A stretch of DNA of 61,593 bases, from positions 1 to 61,593 of the forward strand of contig JARGFM010000020.1 of NCBI GenBank assembly GCA_029210725.1. The letters run 5' to 3'. This DNA is from Bacteroidales bacterium (GTDB lineage Bacteria > Bacteroidota > Bacteroidia > Bacteroidales > GCA-2748055). The first letter of the stretch is position 1. Every line of letters begins with the position of its first letter. The translations under genes were made by a program, and so were the position numbers. Below, in pieces: positions 43,701-52,158 of the stretch. Below the pieces are notes generated by a model. It did no database searches, had not been told where the DNA came from, and was given only the letters and a program-made list of their open reading frames with translations.

Positions 43701-46700
43701 TGGAAGAAGGACGGGGTTAAACTCACGGAGGGAGGCAAGTATTCAGGTGTGAACACCCCAAATCTTACCATCACCGGCCTGGCTCTTTCCGAGGCAGGCG
43801 TATACAGCTGCCTGATATACGGGGTATGCGACAGCGTGAACAGCGGGCTGGCGGATTTGGAGGTGCTGCCAACGGCCATCATCTCCATGCAGCCCCTGCA
43901 CCAGAATGTGGATGAAGGATCTCCTGTTACCTTTACCATTGATTCACAGGGCGATCCGCTCACATACCAGTGGCAGCGAAATGGCACCAATATTCCGGGA
44001 GCCAACAGCAGCTTCTATACCATCCCGGCCGTGACTATAGCCGATGAAGGGGCCTATACCTGTGTGGTCACCGGCCCCTGTAATACTACCTTCAGTGACC
44101 CGGCAAACCTGACGGTCAACTCGGAAACCCTTGTTACCAGCAATCCCCTGAGCCAGGTCAAATGTGAAGGAGACGCTGTTGTATTCTCCGTCACCGCCAC
44201 CGGCGAGAACCTGAGCTATGAATGGAGGAAGGATGGGGTCGCCCTGGTGGATCAGAGCGGCAGGATTGCTGGATCAGGCACACCCAACCTCACCATATCG
44301 CTGGTGACAATGGCCGATATGGCAAGCTATACCTGTGTTGTTTCAGGAGATGGAGGGGAGGCGAGTACGGCTGCTGTCACCCTGGAGATTCTGCCCGTCA
44401 CCATGCTGGTTTCCCAGCCCCCGGGCATCCGGAACACCTGTGAAAACGAAAATATCTTCTTTACGGTGGAGGTAACGGGAGATAACCTGGTCTATTCCTG
44501 GGAAAAGGATGGCACCGCTCTGGTCGACGGCGGGAACGTATTTGGTTCCACCAGCAGCATACTCAGCCTTTCCAGTGTAACAACGACGGACGAAGGCACA
44601 TACCGCTGCGTCATCACGGGAAGTTGCGGCAATATTATAACAAATCCTTCCACCCTTACGGTGAATGAATACCCGGCTGCCCCGGGAGCTATTAACGGCA
44701 CCACCACCCTGTGCCAGGGAGAGACAGCCTTCTCATACGAGGTGCCTGATATCGCCAACGCCGATTTCTACGAATGGACCCTGCCCTATGGCGCAACCAT
44801 TGAGAGCGGAGCAGGCAGCAGGTTTATCGTGGTGAACTATGGACTGGATGCCGTAGGAGGAATGATCACCGTAAGGGGACGCAATGCCTGTGGTGTGGGG
44901 CCTGTATCGGCACCACTTACCATCACGGTCCATCCAAAACCCGTAGCCCAGGCCGGATTTGACCAGAGCATCTGCGGTTCAAGCACGGCCCTCAATGCAA
45001 ATAACAATCCCAATGGTACCTGGACCCTGCTGAGTGGATTTGCCACTTTTGATGATGCGGACCTGTATAATACAGGGGTAAGCTATCTTGGACGGGGAGA
45101 CAATGAACTGATGTGGACGGTAACGGAAAACGGCTGTGTTTCCTCGGATACGCTTACCATCAGGAACAACCAGGTAACACTGAATGCCGGACAGGATCAG
45201 ATCCTGTGCGGTACTTCCACCGTTCTCAATGCTTCCGTACCATCAGAGGGAGTCGGAAGCTGGTCCATTGCATCGGGCAGCGGAGGCGCTAACATTGTCC
45301 AGCCCTGGAATCCAAGCAGCCCGGTTACCTTTATACAAAGAGGCACCAACCTGCTCATCTGGACCGTTAATAATGCGGGATGTAACAGCCGGGATACGGT
45401 AGCGATCATCAACGATCTGCCAAGCAATGCCTTTGCCGGCCGTGATACCATATTATTAACTGACGCCTATACGCTGGAAGGAAATACTCCTGGCATCGGG
45501 ACCGGAACCTGGTCCCTGGTCAGTGGTTCCGGATCCATCACGAATCCTTCCCTGCCCACCTCCACCGTAACGAACCTGGGCATTGGGGAGAATATATTCA
45601 GGTGGTTCATCTCCAACAATGCCTGTTTTTCTGAAGACCTGGTTCGCGTGCTCAACTACAGTCCCTCCATCGTAGATGCCGGACCCGACCAGACCCTGTG
45701 TACCAGTAACACAACCCTGTCCGGCTCCCAGCCCAATTATGGAACAGGACAGTGGACTGTTGTACAGGGATCAGGAAGCTTCGTTGACGCTTCAGATCGC
45801 GAAACAGAAGTGTACGATCTGGGTCAGGGAGTCAATGTATTCCAGTGGACCATTTACGAATACGAAACAGAATCCGACCAGGTCACCATAACCAATCAGG
45901 CACCGGATAACGCCAATGCCGGCATAGATCAGCGAATCTGCATGGACCAGACAAGCCTTTTCGGGAATGAACCGCTTATCGGATCGGGACAGTGGTACAT
46001 CATCGGGGGCTCGGCAAATATTGCTGATGATCACGCATTCAATTCTGCCGTAGGAAATCTGAGCCGTGGAACCAACACCTTCAGGTGGACCATTACCAAT
46101 GGGGCCTGCAGCTCCTCCGACGAGATATTTATTATCAACGATATGCCCACCACAGCCCATGCCGGGGTGGACCAGATTACCTGCGAGGATTCCATTGCCC
46201 TCTTCCCCAATACACCTACCGTTGGAACGGGCGAATGGAGCCTGGTCAGTGGATCGGCCACCTTCGTGGGCAATATGGCCTATGGCATTGCTACCAATGA
46301 TAACTACTTCCGGTGGGCCATCACCAATAATGGGTGTATATCTGCCGATACGGTCATGATCACCAGTCATAAACCATCCCGTGCCCTGCCTATGTCACCA
46401 TTATCCATTTGTGTTGATAACATGGTACTTCCGGGGAATGCCCCCCAGTACGGTACCGGTCAGTGGAGCATATTAAGCGGAAGCGCGGTCCTGACGGATC
46501 CCTCAGATCCCAATACCCTGGCCGAAGACCTGGGACTGGGGCTGAACAGGCTCAGGTGGACCATTAGCTATGAGGAGTGTACCTCCTATGCGGAGTTCGA
46601 TGTGAGTTATGACCTGATTTTCACAAATGCGGGACCCGATCTGACCTTATGCGATAATTTCACGATCATGTCGGCAAGCAGCCCGGGGGTGGGAAGCGGA

Positions 46701-48896
46701 CAATGGTCCATCGTTGGAGGTTCCGGCTCTGCGGTCTTCACCAACCCGGACATGGCCACCACGGAAGTTACCGGCCTCGACAGGGGCGATAACCTGCTTC
46801 GCTGGACGGTAACAAACCGCGGTTGTGTCTCCTACGACGATGTAATCATTACCAATAACAGACCAAGTGATGCCTACGCAGGAGCCGACCGTTCCGTATG
46901 TGGCGAAGCCATCAACCTGAACGCGAACAATCCCATCGTGGGGCTTGGGACATGGTCGGTGTTAAGCGGTTCGGCAACCATCGAATCGCCGGATCGGTAT
47001 AATTCGGAGGTCTCAAATTTAAGTGTGGGAAACAACACTCTGAGATGGACGATCAGTCATGCCGGGTGTATATCCACGGATGAGGTCAATATCACCAACG
47101 ACCAACCGACTAATATCGATGCAGGCCTGGATCAGTATTTATGTGCCAGTTACACATCGCTCTACTCCTCTCAACCCGTGGGTGGATATGGACGCTGGTC
47201 CATTGCCGAAGGATCAGCGACCTTTGACGATAACACCCTGTACAACACCGATGTCAGCAACCTTGAAATGGGTGAAAACAGGCTCGTCTGGACCGTGACC
47301 ATCTCTGGTTGCAGCAATTCCGACACTGTACTGATCGTCAATAATCTGCCATCTATCCCATCGGCCGGGCCAGACCAGGACTTGTGTTCTGCTGAAGCAT
47401 TAATGGCTGCAAATGCCCCCCAGATCGGGACCGGGCACTGGAGCATAGTAAGTGGCTCTGCCACCTTCGAGAATGGGAATGATCCCTATACGAGAATAAG
47501 CAATGTTGGGAATGGGGTCAACACGCTGAGCTGGATCACGACCAATGGAAGTTGTCAGATCAGTGACGAGGTGCTCATCATCAACAGCATGCCAACAATT
47601 TCCTATGCGGGCGAAGACCGGGCTGTGTGCAATACGACCGCCAACCTGCTGGCCAACCCGCCGGTAACAGGTACCGGGACCTGGGATGTGGTAAGCGGAT
47701 TTGGAATCATTGCAGATGAGAACGACTACAATACGCAAATTACAAATCTCGGATTTGGTTCCAATACCCTGAGGTGGACAACCGAAAACGGGCGTTGTAC
47801 CTCGGTGGACGACGTGATCATCACTAACAATCTTGCCGTGGCGGATGCGGGCCTGGATGAGATTGTGTACCAGCCCACTGTCCAGCTTGTGGGAAACAAG
47901 CCCCAGGCCGGCGTGGGTGAATGGCAGTTGAATGCAGGAATGGGAGTCATTATAGATCCTCACAACTTTGAAACCACCGTAACTAATTTGGGCGAGGGTG
48001 CCAATTCATTCTACTGGACCATAAACAATGATGGCTGCGTGGCAAGTGATGCGGTGATCATTACCTATTATGTACTGCCTGAGGTAGACTTTATGCCAAC
48101 GCCTCAGAATGGCTGTCCGAGCTTATTGGTTGACTTTATCAACAGCTCCGTAGGAGGATATCCCTTCAACTGGGATTTCGGAGATGGCACGGTTTCCACA
48201 GAGACCAATCCCATGCATACTTATGATACGCCTGGCACCTATCATGTGCGCCTGTCCGGTACAGGCCCCGATGGCATCATCATTACGAAGGACACCACGG
48301 TTATTGTATACGAACAGCCCGATGCTGAATTAGAAGTTACTCCTGACCTGGTCTTTGTTTCAGATCCTCCAAGTCCGTCTGATAAACCTGTTAACTTTTA
48401 TAACCTTACCACCGAATATGAAACGGTAACCTGGGATTTCGGGGATGGAACCACTTCCACCAAAATTAACCCCATTCACAACTACCTGGAGACTGGTGTG
48501 TATGATGTCACCCTGCACGTGGTTACAGAGAACCAGTGCTACGACAGTGAAACAATACAGGGGGCCGTAATGGTTAAACTGAAGGGATCCATCGAGTGCC
48601 CCAATGTGTTTACTCCGAATCTTGGAGGAGGAACAGGTGGAATAGTGGTCGAGAACGACTACAGCAACGATGTGTTCCATTGCTTCGCCAGGGATGTGGA
48701 TGATTACCGGCTGGAGATATATAACCGGCTTGGAATCCGGATGTTTGAAAGCGAAGATATCAATGTGGGCTGGGATGGATATTTTAATGGAGAACTTGCA
48801 GAGGAAGGGGTGTATGTATTCCGGATTTCCGGAACCTACAATAGTGGGGAAACATTCACTGATGTGGGAAGTGTGATGATAATTTATAACGAATAA
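37782..48896 (+). CDS. Giant T9SS-secreted adhesin with Ig-like, PKD and gliding-type C-terminal domains
   Basis: The 3704-residue protein has a signal peptide (ending DTFSQ). About residues 20-440 hold degenerate PKD/SprB-like repeats with Cys pairs. Residues 440-2300 hold 21 Ig-like domains of about 84-92 residues, each with CEGxxxxFxVxATG, YQWxxNGV and AGxYxCVVxGxCG, so each carries the Ig Cys pair and core Trp. One transition domain follows (2300-2388), then 13 copies of an 80-residue AGxDQxxC...GTGxWSxxSGSATF...LxxGxNxxxWTxxxxxCxxxD repeat. Two PKD domains (WDFGDGT twice) and a type B C-terminal domain (FTPN ... RLEIYNRLG ... GWDGYFNG ... GVYVFRISG) finish it. It is exported by T9SS and attached to the surface or released. 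The PorP/SprF protein follows 3 bases later. Confidence 0.95.
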   Translation: MKTKEARNILIITLVFLIVLFSTDTFSQTVTGLNVEYCTNSPVDTIYGNSPSNGVFEAFYGAGNRTGVTQISWDPAIAVFYPAAADLTGNTAHIIYEGVDFTTTVRSNIPDATLGPLPAFLCEDDPPHFLNEGNPANGFYLLDEVAVITEFDPGLYGPGNYSISYVVSNGLCRDTSEAQTIMVGPEPIVFSSFNSQYCQNDPDVDFTYSPLGGVFTSIPGLTDHGDGTATFSPAAAGGTTSNIQYTYSYMGCTSTLTRTVTVYSTPVVDFFGFDPLGYCINEAAVILTGNRAPLGTFSGPGITDLGNGTASFDPSSLSVGGGPYTVTYTYTDGVTGCTNSNSKQTSILPIPTATISGSATICIGDPATLDVTFTGTGPFDFTYYNGTSNQNISNVANPYVLNLAPTISSVYTILSVTQANGCSNAGNGTGTVTVNPLSVLVNNPTNKIACAGDNESFSVTATGVDLTYQWQFNGVDIPLATSSILSLSNINASHAGEYRCVVSSSCGPDLTSASASLDVLPPTVITVQPVAVNECEGTNVSFMVQATGSGLTYTWRKNGVDLSDGGNIIGSATNILVISNISLADMAVYTCVVSGDCGDQTTISRTLTVDTEISIITQPVTKSLCTGGTTSFSVEVTGSNPAYQWQHNNVDIPGANSPTLNLAAADAADAGNYNCVITGSCNTEISNLASLVVHENVSIDLQPSAVSGCEGSTAAFNVVASGSVTGYQWRQNGVALVNGGDISGANSPNLTINNLTLAHSGGYSCVVSGQCDNVTSNTVGLVVDQAVLITTDPVDQEFCETENVIFTSVATGTNLQYQWYRDGAIMPGENGSNLVINGATAADVGTYYSRVSNSCNSQTSDIVGLSLNEPTLIVTQPLDDLVCEGDNANMSVTVTGSNISYSWTHNGTPINDGGAYSGTKTSSLFINNLDISHEGVYVCEITASCGNLNSAPAVLTVNENIIFTSQPLSKSICPGNSTSFTVAATGTGLSYQWQFNHVDIPGATSPTLNLGGVDATDAGIYNCVITGTCGTRTSNQATLVVYENLSITLQPTSVATCEGASADFNIAASGSMTGYQWRRSGVALVNSPDITGTNSPNLTLSNLTAASAGAYSCVVTGQCNSVTSNNVSLLVNEAIVITTNPADQDFCETDDVILNTVATGTNLQYQWYRDGAILPGRTSSSLVIAGTTAADEGSYHCEVSNSCVPQTSETAVLTMNDPTVIVAQPTDDIMCEGDNTNMTVTVTGSDITYSWTLNGSAINDGENYSGTGTASLIISNLDMTHGGIYVCEISGSCGNINSNPATLIVNENISISSQPVNQTVCPGTNVQFIVEASGTNLSYQWQHNGADIPLAVNPTANTGTLLIPAVSAADEGIYRCRLTVACGTSFSTAAGLTMTNLVSIVSQPANRQICEGNNASFSVTATGSNLIYQWKKNGANLVNDGRITGVNSSTLNINSIVEGDQAAYSCQVSNSCGFENTAPASLVVDESVTITTQPVVFNAVENGHASFSVNASGEILSYQWYRVSDGQPVADGGVFSGATTSILTLTNLTSIHADSYYCVITGTCNTVTSEPGLLNVNLLTLITVHPADPGEKCVGESVSFDVLATGTNLSFVWRRNGVDLVDDLRISGSSTASLTIDDLRFNDAGSYSCLVNGDEGTENSYPTTLVVNELTNITLQPLDANRCEGDDALFVIGVAGNITGYQWQLDGVDLVEDGRVSGVDTETLSVSSLTVADGGIYTCIVTGVCANDVSNPATLVVHENTAITSEPLSLSRCAGAPATFSITADGGAISYQWKKGGTNLVNGGRISGANSRDLTISGLLVSDEGAYSCEVAGPCGSDNSLVATLTVSPKTLVTGQPTDKELCEGDDAIFLVEAEGLGLVYEWRLDGVALVEDGAHIIGSDTKTLIINDLLISDEGSYQCFVTGTCGDYLSNPADLTVNPLVQIITQPVDESRCEGQSVTYTVVSGNVSNGFHWKKDGVKLTEGGKYSGVNTPNLTITGLALSEAGVYSCLIYGVCDSVNSGLADLEVLPTAIISMQPLHQNVDEGSPVTFTIDSQGDPLTYQWQRNGTNIPGANSSFYTIPAVTIADEGAYTCVVTGPCNTTFSDPANLTVNSETLVTSNPLSQVKCEGDAVVFSVTATGENLSYEWRKDGVALVDQSGRIAGSGTPNLTISLVTMADMASYTCVVSGDGGEASTAAVTLEILPVTMLVSQPPGIRNTCENENIFFTVEVTGDNLVYSWEKDGTALVDGGNVFGSTSSILSLSSVTTTDEGTYRCVITGSCGNIITNPSTLTVNEYPAAPGAINGTTTLCQGETAFSYEVPDIANADFYEWTLPYGATIESGAGSRFIVVNYGLDAVGGMITVRGRNACGVGPVSAPLTITVHPKPVAQAGFDQSICGSSTALNANNNPNGTWTLLSGFATFDDADLYNTGVSYLGRGDNELMWTVTENGCVSSDTLTIRNNQVTLNAGQDQILCGTSTVLNASVPSEGVGSWSIASGSGGANIVQPWNPSSPVTFIQRGTNLLIWTVNNAGCNSRDTVAIINDLPSNAFAGRDTILLTDAYTLEGNTPGIGTGTWSLVSGSGSITNPSLPTSTVTNLGIGENIFRWFISNNACFSEDLVRVLNYSPSIVDAGPDQTLCTSNTTLSGSQPNYGTGQWTVVQGSGSFVDASDRETEVYDLGQGVNVFQWTIYEYETESDQVTITNQAPDNANAGIDQRICMDQTSLFGNEPLIGSGQWYIIGGSANIADDHAFNSAVGNLSRGTNTFRWTITNGACSSSDEIFIINDMPTTAHAGVDQITCEDSIALFPNTPTVGTGEWSLVSGSATFVGNMAYGIATNDNYFRWAITNNGCISADTVMITSHKPSRALPMSPLSICVDNMVLPGNAPQYGTGQWSILSGSAVLTDPSDPNTLAEDLGLGLNRLRWTISYEECTSYAEFDVSYDLIFTNAGPDLTLCDNFTIMSASSPGVGSGQWSIVGGSGSAVFTNPDMATTEVTGLDRGDNLLRWTVTNRGCVSYDDVIITNNRPSDAYAGADRSVCGEAINLNANNPIVGLGTWSVLSGSATIESPDRYNSEVSNLSVGNNTLRWTISHAGCISTDEVNITNDQPTNIDAGLDQYLCASYTSLYSSQPVGGYGRWSIAEGSATFDDNTLYNTDVSNLEMGENRLVWTVTISGCSNSDTVLIVNNLPSIPSAGPDQDLCSAEALMAANAPQIGTGHWSIVSGSATFENGNDPYTRISNVGNGVNTLSWITTNGSCQISDEVLIINSMPTISYAGEDRAVCNTTANLLANPPVTGTGTWDVVSGFGIIADENDYNTQITNLGFGSNTLRWTTENGRCTSVDDVIITNNLAVADAGLDEIVYQPTVQLVGNKPQAGVGEWQLNAGMGVIIDPHNFETTVTNLGEGANSFYWTINNDGCVASDAVIITYYVLPEVDFMPTPQNGCPSLLVDFINSSVGGYPFNWDFGDGTVSTETNPMHTYDTPGTYHVRLSGTGPDGIIITKDTTVIVYEQPDAELEVTPDLVFVSDPPSPSDKPVNFYNLTTEYETVTWDFGDGTTSTKINPIHNYLETGVYDVTLHVVTENQCYDSETIQGAVMVKLKGSIECPNVFTPNLGGGTGGIVVENDYSNDVFHCFARDVDDYRLEIYNRLGIRMFESEDINVGWDGYFNGELAEEGVYVFRISGTYNSGETFTDVGSVMIIYNE
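39618..41705 (+). repeat. Tandem duplication of a four-Ig-domain block inside the adhesin gene
   Basis: Ig domains 3-6 (39618-40661) and 7-10 (40662-41705) are two copies of the same block, each exactly 1044 bases. Matching signatures: DIPGANSPTLNL/DIPGATSPTLNL, TGYQWRQNGVALVN/TGYQWRRSGVALVN, QYQWYRDGAIMPG/QYQWYRDGAILPG, and DDLVCEGDNANM/DDIMCEGDNTNM. The DNA is also alike (for example CTGCAGTACCAGTGGTACAG occurs in both), showing a recent unequal exchange within the gene. Confidence 0.85.
44946..48074 (+). repeat. Thirteen tandem 80-residue repeats in the adhesin
   Basis: Each unit starts near AGxDQxLC, continues with LxxNxPxxGTGxWSxxSGSA and ends with LGxGxNxxxWTxxNxGCxSxDxVxIxNxxP. Unit starts recur about every 240 bases. 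The copies differ more than the Ig block, so the array is older. The units resemble SprB-type repeats of gliding adhesins. Unit 7 lacks the AGxD start (ALPMSPLSIC) and unit 13 lacks the first Cys. Confidence 0.85.
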
Positions 48897-48899
48897 GCC

Positions 48900-49916
48900 A
48901 TGTTCATTCATTTGAAACATATAAAGTTGATGGTGATACTGGCTTTTGTCTTTTCGGTCGGAAAGACACAGGATCCTCAGTTTTCCCAGTTTTATTCCTC
49001 TCCCCTGTACCTGGCCCCTTCATTTGCCGGAGCAACGGGTGGCGGAAGAGTTATTTTGAATTACCGGGATCAGTGGCCACAACTTGCCTCTACTTATCTC
49101 ACCTATGCCTTTTCAGCAGATTATTATTACGGAAAATACAAGAGCGGCATCGGGTTGATGGTGCTGCGTGATCAGGCAGGAGAGGACGGCTTGATGAATA
49201 CCACCAGTGCAGGCCTGGTATATTCCTACAATTTTGACGTTAGTCCGAAATGGAGCATTCGCCCTGGCTTGTCTGCCTATTATTATACCAGGTCAATTAA
49301 TTTTAATGCCTTTCGATTCGGCGATCAGATTCTACGTGGAGACAACTATGGCAATGCAGGCTCCTCGGTGGAAATGACAACCCTTCAAAATCTGGAGCCC
49401 GTCTCCCATTTTGACTTTGCCACTTCAGTGATGGCCTATTCCGAAATCTACTGGGTTGGATTTACGCTGGATCACCTGATGTATTATAGTGAAATACTTT
49501 CTGAGCAGGGCGACTATATCCCACCGAGGTATTCGGTCTTCGGGGGGGCAAAACACATGATATATGGCAACACCCTGATGCGCAGGGAAGAGAGCATTAC
49601 AGTTGCACTGAATTTTATGACCCAGAACAGGATAAAGTACATGGATTTAGGCTTGTACTACACCAAAGCACCCATCATTTTCGGTATCTGGTACAGGGGG
49701 CTCCCCATCTTTCCGGACAATCCTAACGTAGGCGCCCTTGCTCTTTCTGTCGGAGCCAAACACAAGGGCATACACATTGGATATAGTTATGATTTTACAC
49801 TGAGCCGCTTGATTAATCAAACAGGTGGAGCTCATGAAATTTCATTGAGCTACATATTCAATGAACACAAAAAACGAAGAACCAGGCATAAAATGGTTCC
49901 ATGCCCGGTCATGTAG
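48900..49916 (+). CDS. PorP/SprF-family outer-membrane protein
   Basis: The 338-residue protein begins with a hydrophobic signal (MVILAFVFSVGKTQ) then DPQFSQFYSSPLYLAPSFAG, the unmistakable start of PorP/SprF proteins, and DQWPQLASTYLTYAFSADYY. The remainder is beta-barrel (IGLMVLRDQAGED, WSIRPGLSAYYYTRSINF, IGYSYDFTLSRLINQTGGAH, EISLSYIF). SprF is required for export of the SprB adhesin in Flavobacterium; PorP/SprF genes are usually immediately downstream of their cargo. The 3-base spacing to the adhesin strongly supports that pairing. Confidence 0.95.
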   Translation: MFIHLKHIKLMVILAFVFSVGKTQDPQFSQFYSSPLYLAPSFAGATGGGRVILNYRDQWPQLASTYLTYAFSADYYYGKYKSGIGLMVLRDQAGEDGLMNTTSAGLVYSYNFDVSPKWSIRPGLSAYYYTRSINFNAFRFGDQILRGDNYGNAGSSVEMTTLQNLEPVSHFDFATSVMAYSEIYWVGFTLDHLMYYSEILSEQGDYIPPRYSVFGGAKHMIYGNTLMRREESITVALNFMTQNRIKYMDLGLYYTKAPIIFGIWYRGLPIFPDNPNVGALALSVGAKHKGIHIGYSYDFTLSRLINQTGGAHEISLSYIFNEHKKRRTRHKMVPCPVM

Positions 49917-49985
49917 ATGGATCAAATTATCTGGTACAGCTTTTATGGATTTTTAAGCATCATAGTCTTCGCAGCACTTTCTGCA

Positions 49986-50302
49986 TGAACTACTTCTCCT
50001 TCTATAAGCGCTTTTTTGGTCTCCCGGACTGGGTCCTGCTGAATGCCTTCAATGCCCGGATGGAAATTATCGATCCCTCTGGTGGAAGTACTTCCATGCG
50101 CGACCAGCTGCTCCCGGTGGAAGGCAGGATGTGCGGCATCGGCAAGATCGGGTACTATCCCGAAGTTGTACAGCACACCAACTGGGATTACGGACAATTC
50201 GGCAAAGGGTATTACAACGACATTTTTGCTCCGGGGTGGGTGGTATCCTCCCTGTGGGAATTGCTCTCAAAAGACAGGCTGCACCATTATTTTCAGGACT
50301 AA
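49986..50302 (+). pseudogene. Unrecognised ORF, probably the tail of a broken gene
   Basis: The frame from the ATG at 49986 gives 105 residues with FFGLPDWVLLNAFNARMEII, GGSTSMRDQLLPVEGRMCGI and YYNDIFAPGWVVSSLWELLS, ending HHYFQD. The composition looks like a real folded protein (many Trp, Tyr, Gly), but it lacks a signal peptide and a clear beginning, and starts 70 bases after the PorP/SprF stop. I do not recognise the family. It may be a C-terminal piece of a larger enzyme whose 5' part was lost, or a small intact gene. It ends 10 bases before the GH43 start. Confidence 0.45.
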
Positions 50303-50312
50303 TACGAATGAA

Positions 50313-51353
50313 ATGAGGAAATTCAGATTCTCCAGAGTGATCCTGCTGATCAGCTTCATGTTTCAGCTGGCTGGACACGCAAACGCGCAATGCACCTATA
50401 TGAACCCGCTTATGGAGGGGGCCGATCCGCATGCATCTTTCCACGAGGGGAAATATTACCTCCTGGTGACCCGGGGCGACCGGATCACAATCAAAAGCTC
50501 CCCGAAACTGGAGAAGATCGGACCCCTGAACGAGATCCGTGCCTGGGAATTCCGGAATACCCCTGTGGGAGGTCATATATGGGCCCCTGAACTGCACAGG
50601 ATCGATGAGCAGTGGTACATATATTCCTGTGGCCAGAATACAGGACTGGACAACAACCAGGAAGCACGAGCCTATATCCAGGAGGATCAGGAAATGTTCG
50701 TGCTCAAAAGCACTACCGGAGATCCGTTCGGCCCCTATGAATTTGTATCCTGGCTGATGCCCGGAATGGGTGCCATCGATGAGACCATCTTTACGCACAC
50801 CGATGGCAAACACTACATTATCTGGTCCCAGTTCAATATTCCGGGCCAGCCCCAGAGCCAGTGCCTCTATATTGCTGAACTCCTCTCCCCCACTTCCATC
50901 GGGGTAAAGCGAGTCCTGATCTCCTGCCCGGATCAGCCCTGGGAACTGAATGGATGGCCCGTGAACGAAGGGGCTGCCGTGCTTCAGAAGAACGGGAAGA
51001 CCTTTATCGTGTATTCCGGAAGCGGTTACCTGACTCCCGAATATGCACTGGGATACCTGGTAAATACGGACGGAGACCTCCTGAATCCCGGCTCCTGGAC
51101 CAAGGTCGGTCCCGTATTCCAGCAGGATCCGGAAGCGGGAGTCTATTCCACCGGTCACAACTCCTTCACCACCTCCCCGGACGGAACAGAGGACTGGATC
51201 GTTTTTCACGCCCGCCTGAGCCCTGACGGGAACACCCCCCGCTACACCTTTATCCAGAAATTCAAATGGGAGCATGACATTCCTGTATTTGGCACCCCGA
51301 AAGCTGCCGGAGAATTACTAAGCTGTCCCAGTGATACCGGATGGATCCTTTAA
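50313..51353 (+). CDS. Secreted glycoside hydrolase family 43 enzyme
   Basis: The 346-residue protein starts at the ATG at 50313, which opens a signal peptide (MRKFRFSRVILLISFMFQLA, cleavage near ANAQ). The five-bladed propeller fold of GH43 is evident: YMNPLMEGADPHASFHEGKY gives the catalytic-base Asp, GHIWAPELHRIDEQWYIY is the second blade signature, GAIDETIF holds the pKa-modulating Asp, and NEGAAVLQKNGKTFIVYSGS the proton-donor Glu. GHNSFTTSPDG is the late His-containing loop. GH43 enzymes cut arabinose- or xylose-containing glycans. There is no SusCD pair nearby, so this is not part of a visible polysaccharide locus. Confidence 0.92.
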   Translation: MRKFRFSRVILLISFMFQLAGHANAQCTYMNPLMEGADPHASFHEGKYYLLVTRGDRITIKSSPKLEKIGPLNEIRAWEFRNTPVGGHIWAPELHRIDEQWYIYSCGQNTGLDNNQEARAYIQEDQEMFVLKSTTGDPFGPYEFVSWLMPGMGAIDETIFTHTDGKHYIIWSQFNIPGQPQSQCLYIAELLSPTSIGVKRVLISCPDQPWELNGWPVNEGAAVLQKNGKTFIVYSGSGYLTPEYALGYLVNTDGDLLNPGSWTKVGPVFQQDPEAGVYSTGHNSFTTSPDGTEDWIVFHARLSPDGNTPRYTFIQKFKWEHDIPVFGTPKAAGELLSCPSDTGWIL

Positions 51354-51500
51354 TTACAAAAAGAAGTTTATGAAACAAAACGGATGAGGGAAGCTGCTCC
51401 TGGTTGTTCCTGTAATTTCATTTCTTTCATGGATAACAGCGCACAAAAAGACAGATAAGAGAATTCCGGAAATCTTCAAATAATTATAGGAATTCAGAAA

Positions 51501-52106
51501 TTATGCTCTAACAGCCAAAATATATTTGACAAGCAATGAGACGGCTCCAAATATCAGGAACAGGTCCAGATAAATGGCCAGTTTCAGCGCCCCAAAAATC
51601 CCGTAAAAAAGTCCGAAGATTACCACAGTCAGGGTAATCGACTGGGAACCAAATACGTTATACAGAAGCAAAAAACCGATGATCACGGATAATGTCGGGC
51701 ATGGAATCAGTCCGGCAGGAGATGCATAGAGATATTTTACGAAGGAATCTGTAGTTATGAAGTGCGGATATACCAGACCAAACACAATCATCAGTATGCC
51801 GGTGACCATGAAAACCAGTTGTGACATCTGTACGGGTTGAGTGCTTGCCTTCAGACCGAAAACGAATAGCAGGACCGTAAGAAGTGAATAAAGGATGCCA
51901 TTAAACGGATTTCCAGAGAGAAACGCCAATGCCGCAACAGAAAGGAAGGGTACACAAATAAAAAGCCCAAATAACCTGTTTGTCGGCAGCCACCTGGCAA
52001 TCAATAAGATAATCAGGGCATAAAAAAGAACATGCCAGATCAGGGCGATGGTCGAATAATCGTTTGCAATTCTATGAAGTCCATGAAGAATTTCTTCCGT
52101 TTTCAT
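51501..52106 (-). CDS. Six-helix integral membrane protein of unknown function
   Basis: The start at 52106 (MKTEEILHGLHRIANDYSTI) follows a clear change from shadow sequence to sensible protein. The 201-residue product has six membrane helices: about 22-38, 45-62, 68-85, 97-112, 132-150 and 155-195 (FGLFYGIFGALKLAIYLDLF). His in DYSTIALIWHVLFYAL and Pro/Cys in SPAGLIPCPTLSVIIGFLLL stand out. It is divergent from the histidine kinase at 52159 with only 52 bases between starts, so the two probably share a control region. It could be the signal-receiving partner of that sensor-less kinase, but this is inference. Confidence 0.75.
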   Translation of the reverse strand: MKTEEILHGLHRIANDYSTIALIWHVLFYALIILLIARWLPTNRLFGLFICVPFLSVAALAFLSGNPFNGILYSLLTVLLFVFGLKASTQPVQMSQLVFMVTGILMIVFGLVYPHFITTDSFVKYLYASPAGLIPCPTLSVIIGFLLLYNVFGSQSITLTVVIFGLFYGIFGALKLAIYLDLFLIFGAVSLLVKYILAVRA

Positions 52107-52158
52107 CGCTGCAGCAGAAAATAATTGTTGATTTGTCTTATTAGAGCGGATTAACAAC

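Noticed and set aside
39000-48000. CRISPR-like regular repeats
   Set aside because: The periodicity of about 250-270 bases is protein domain repetition in one open frame with diverged copies, not identical short repeats with spacers.
50067-51275. A 402-residue minus-strand frame across the GH43 gene
   Set aside because: It is antisense to a gene with all GH43 catalytic motifs; its own sequence has no signal or family pattern.
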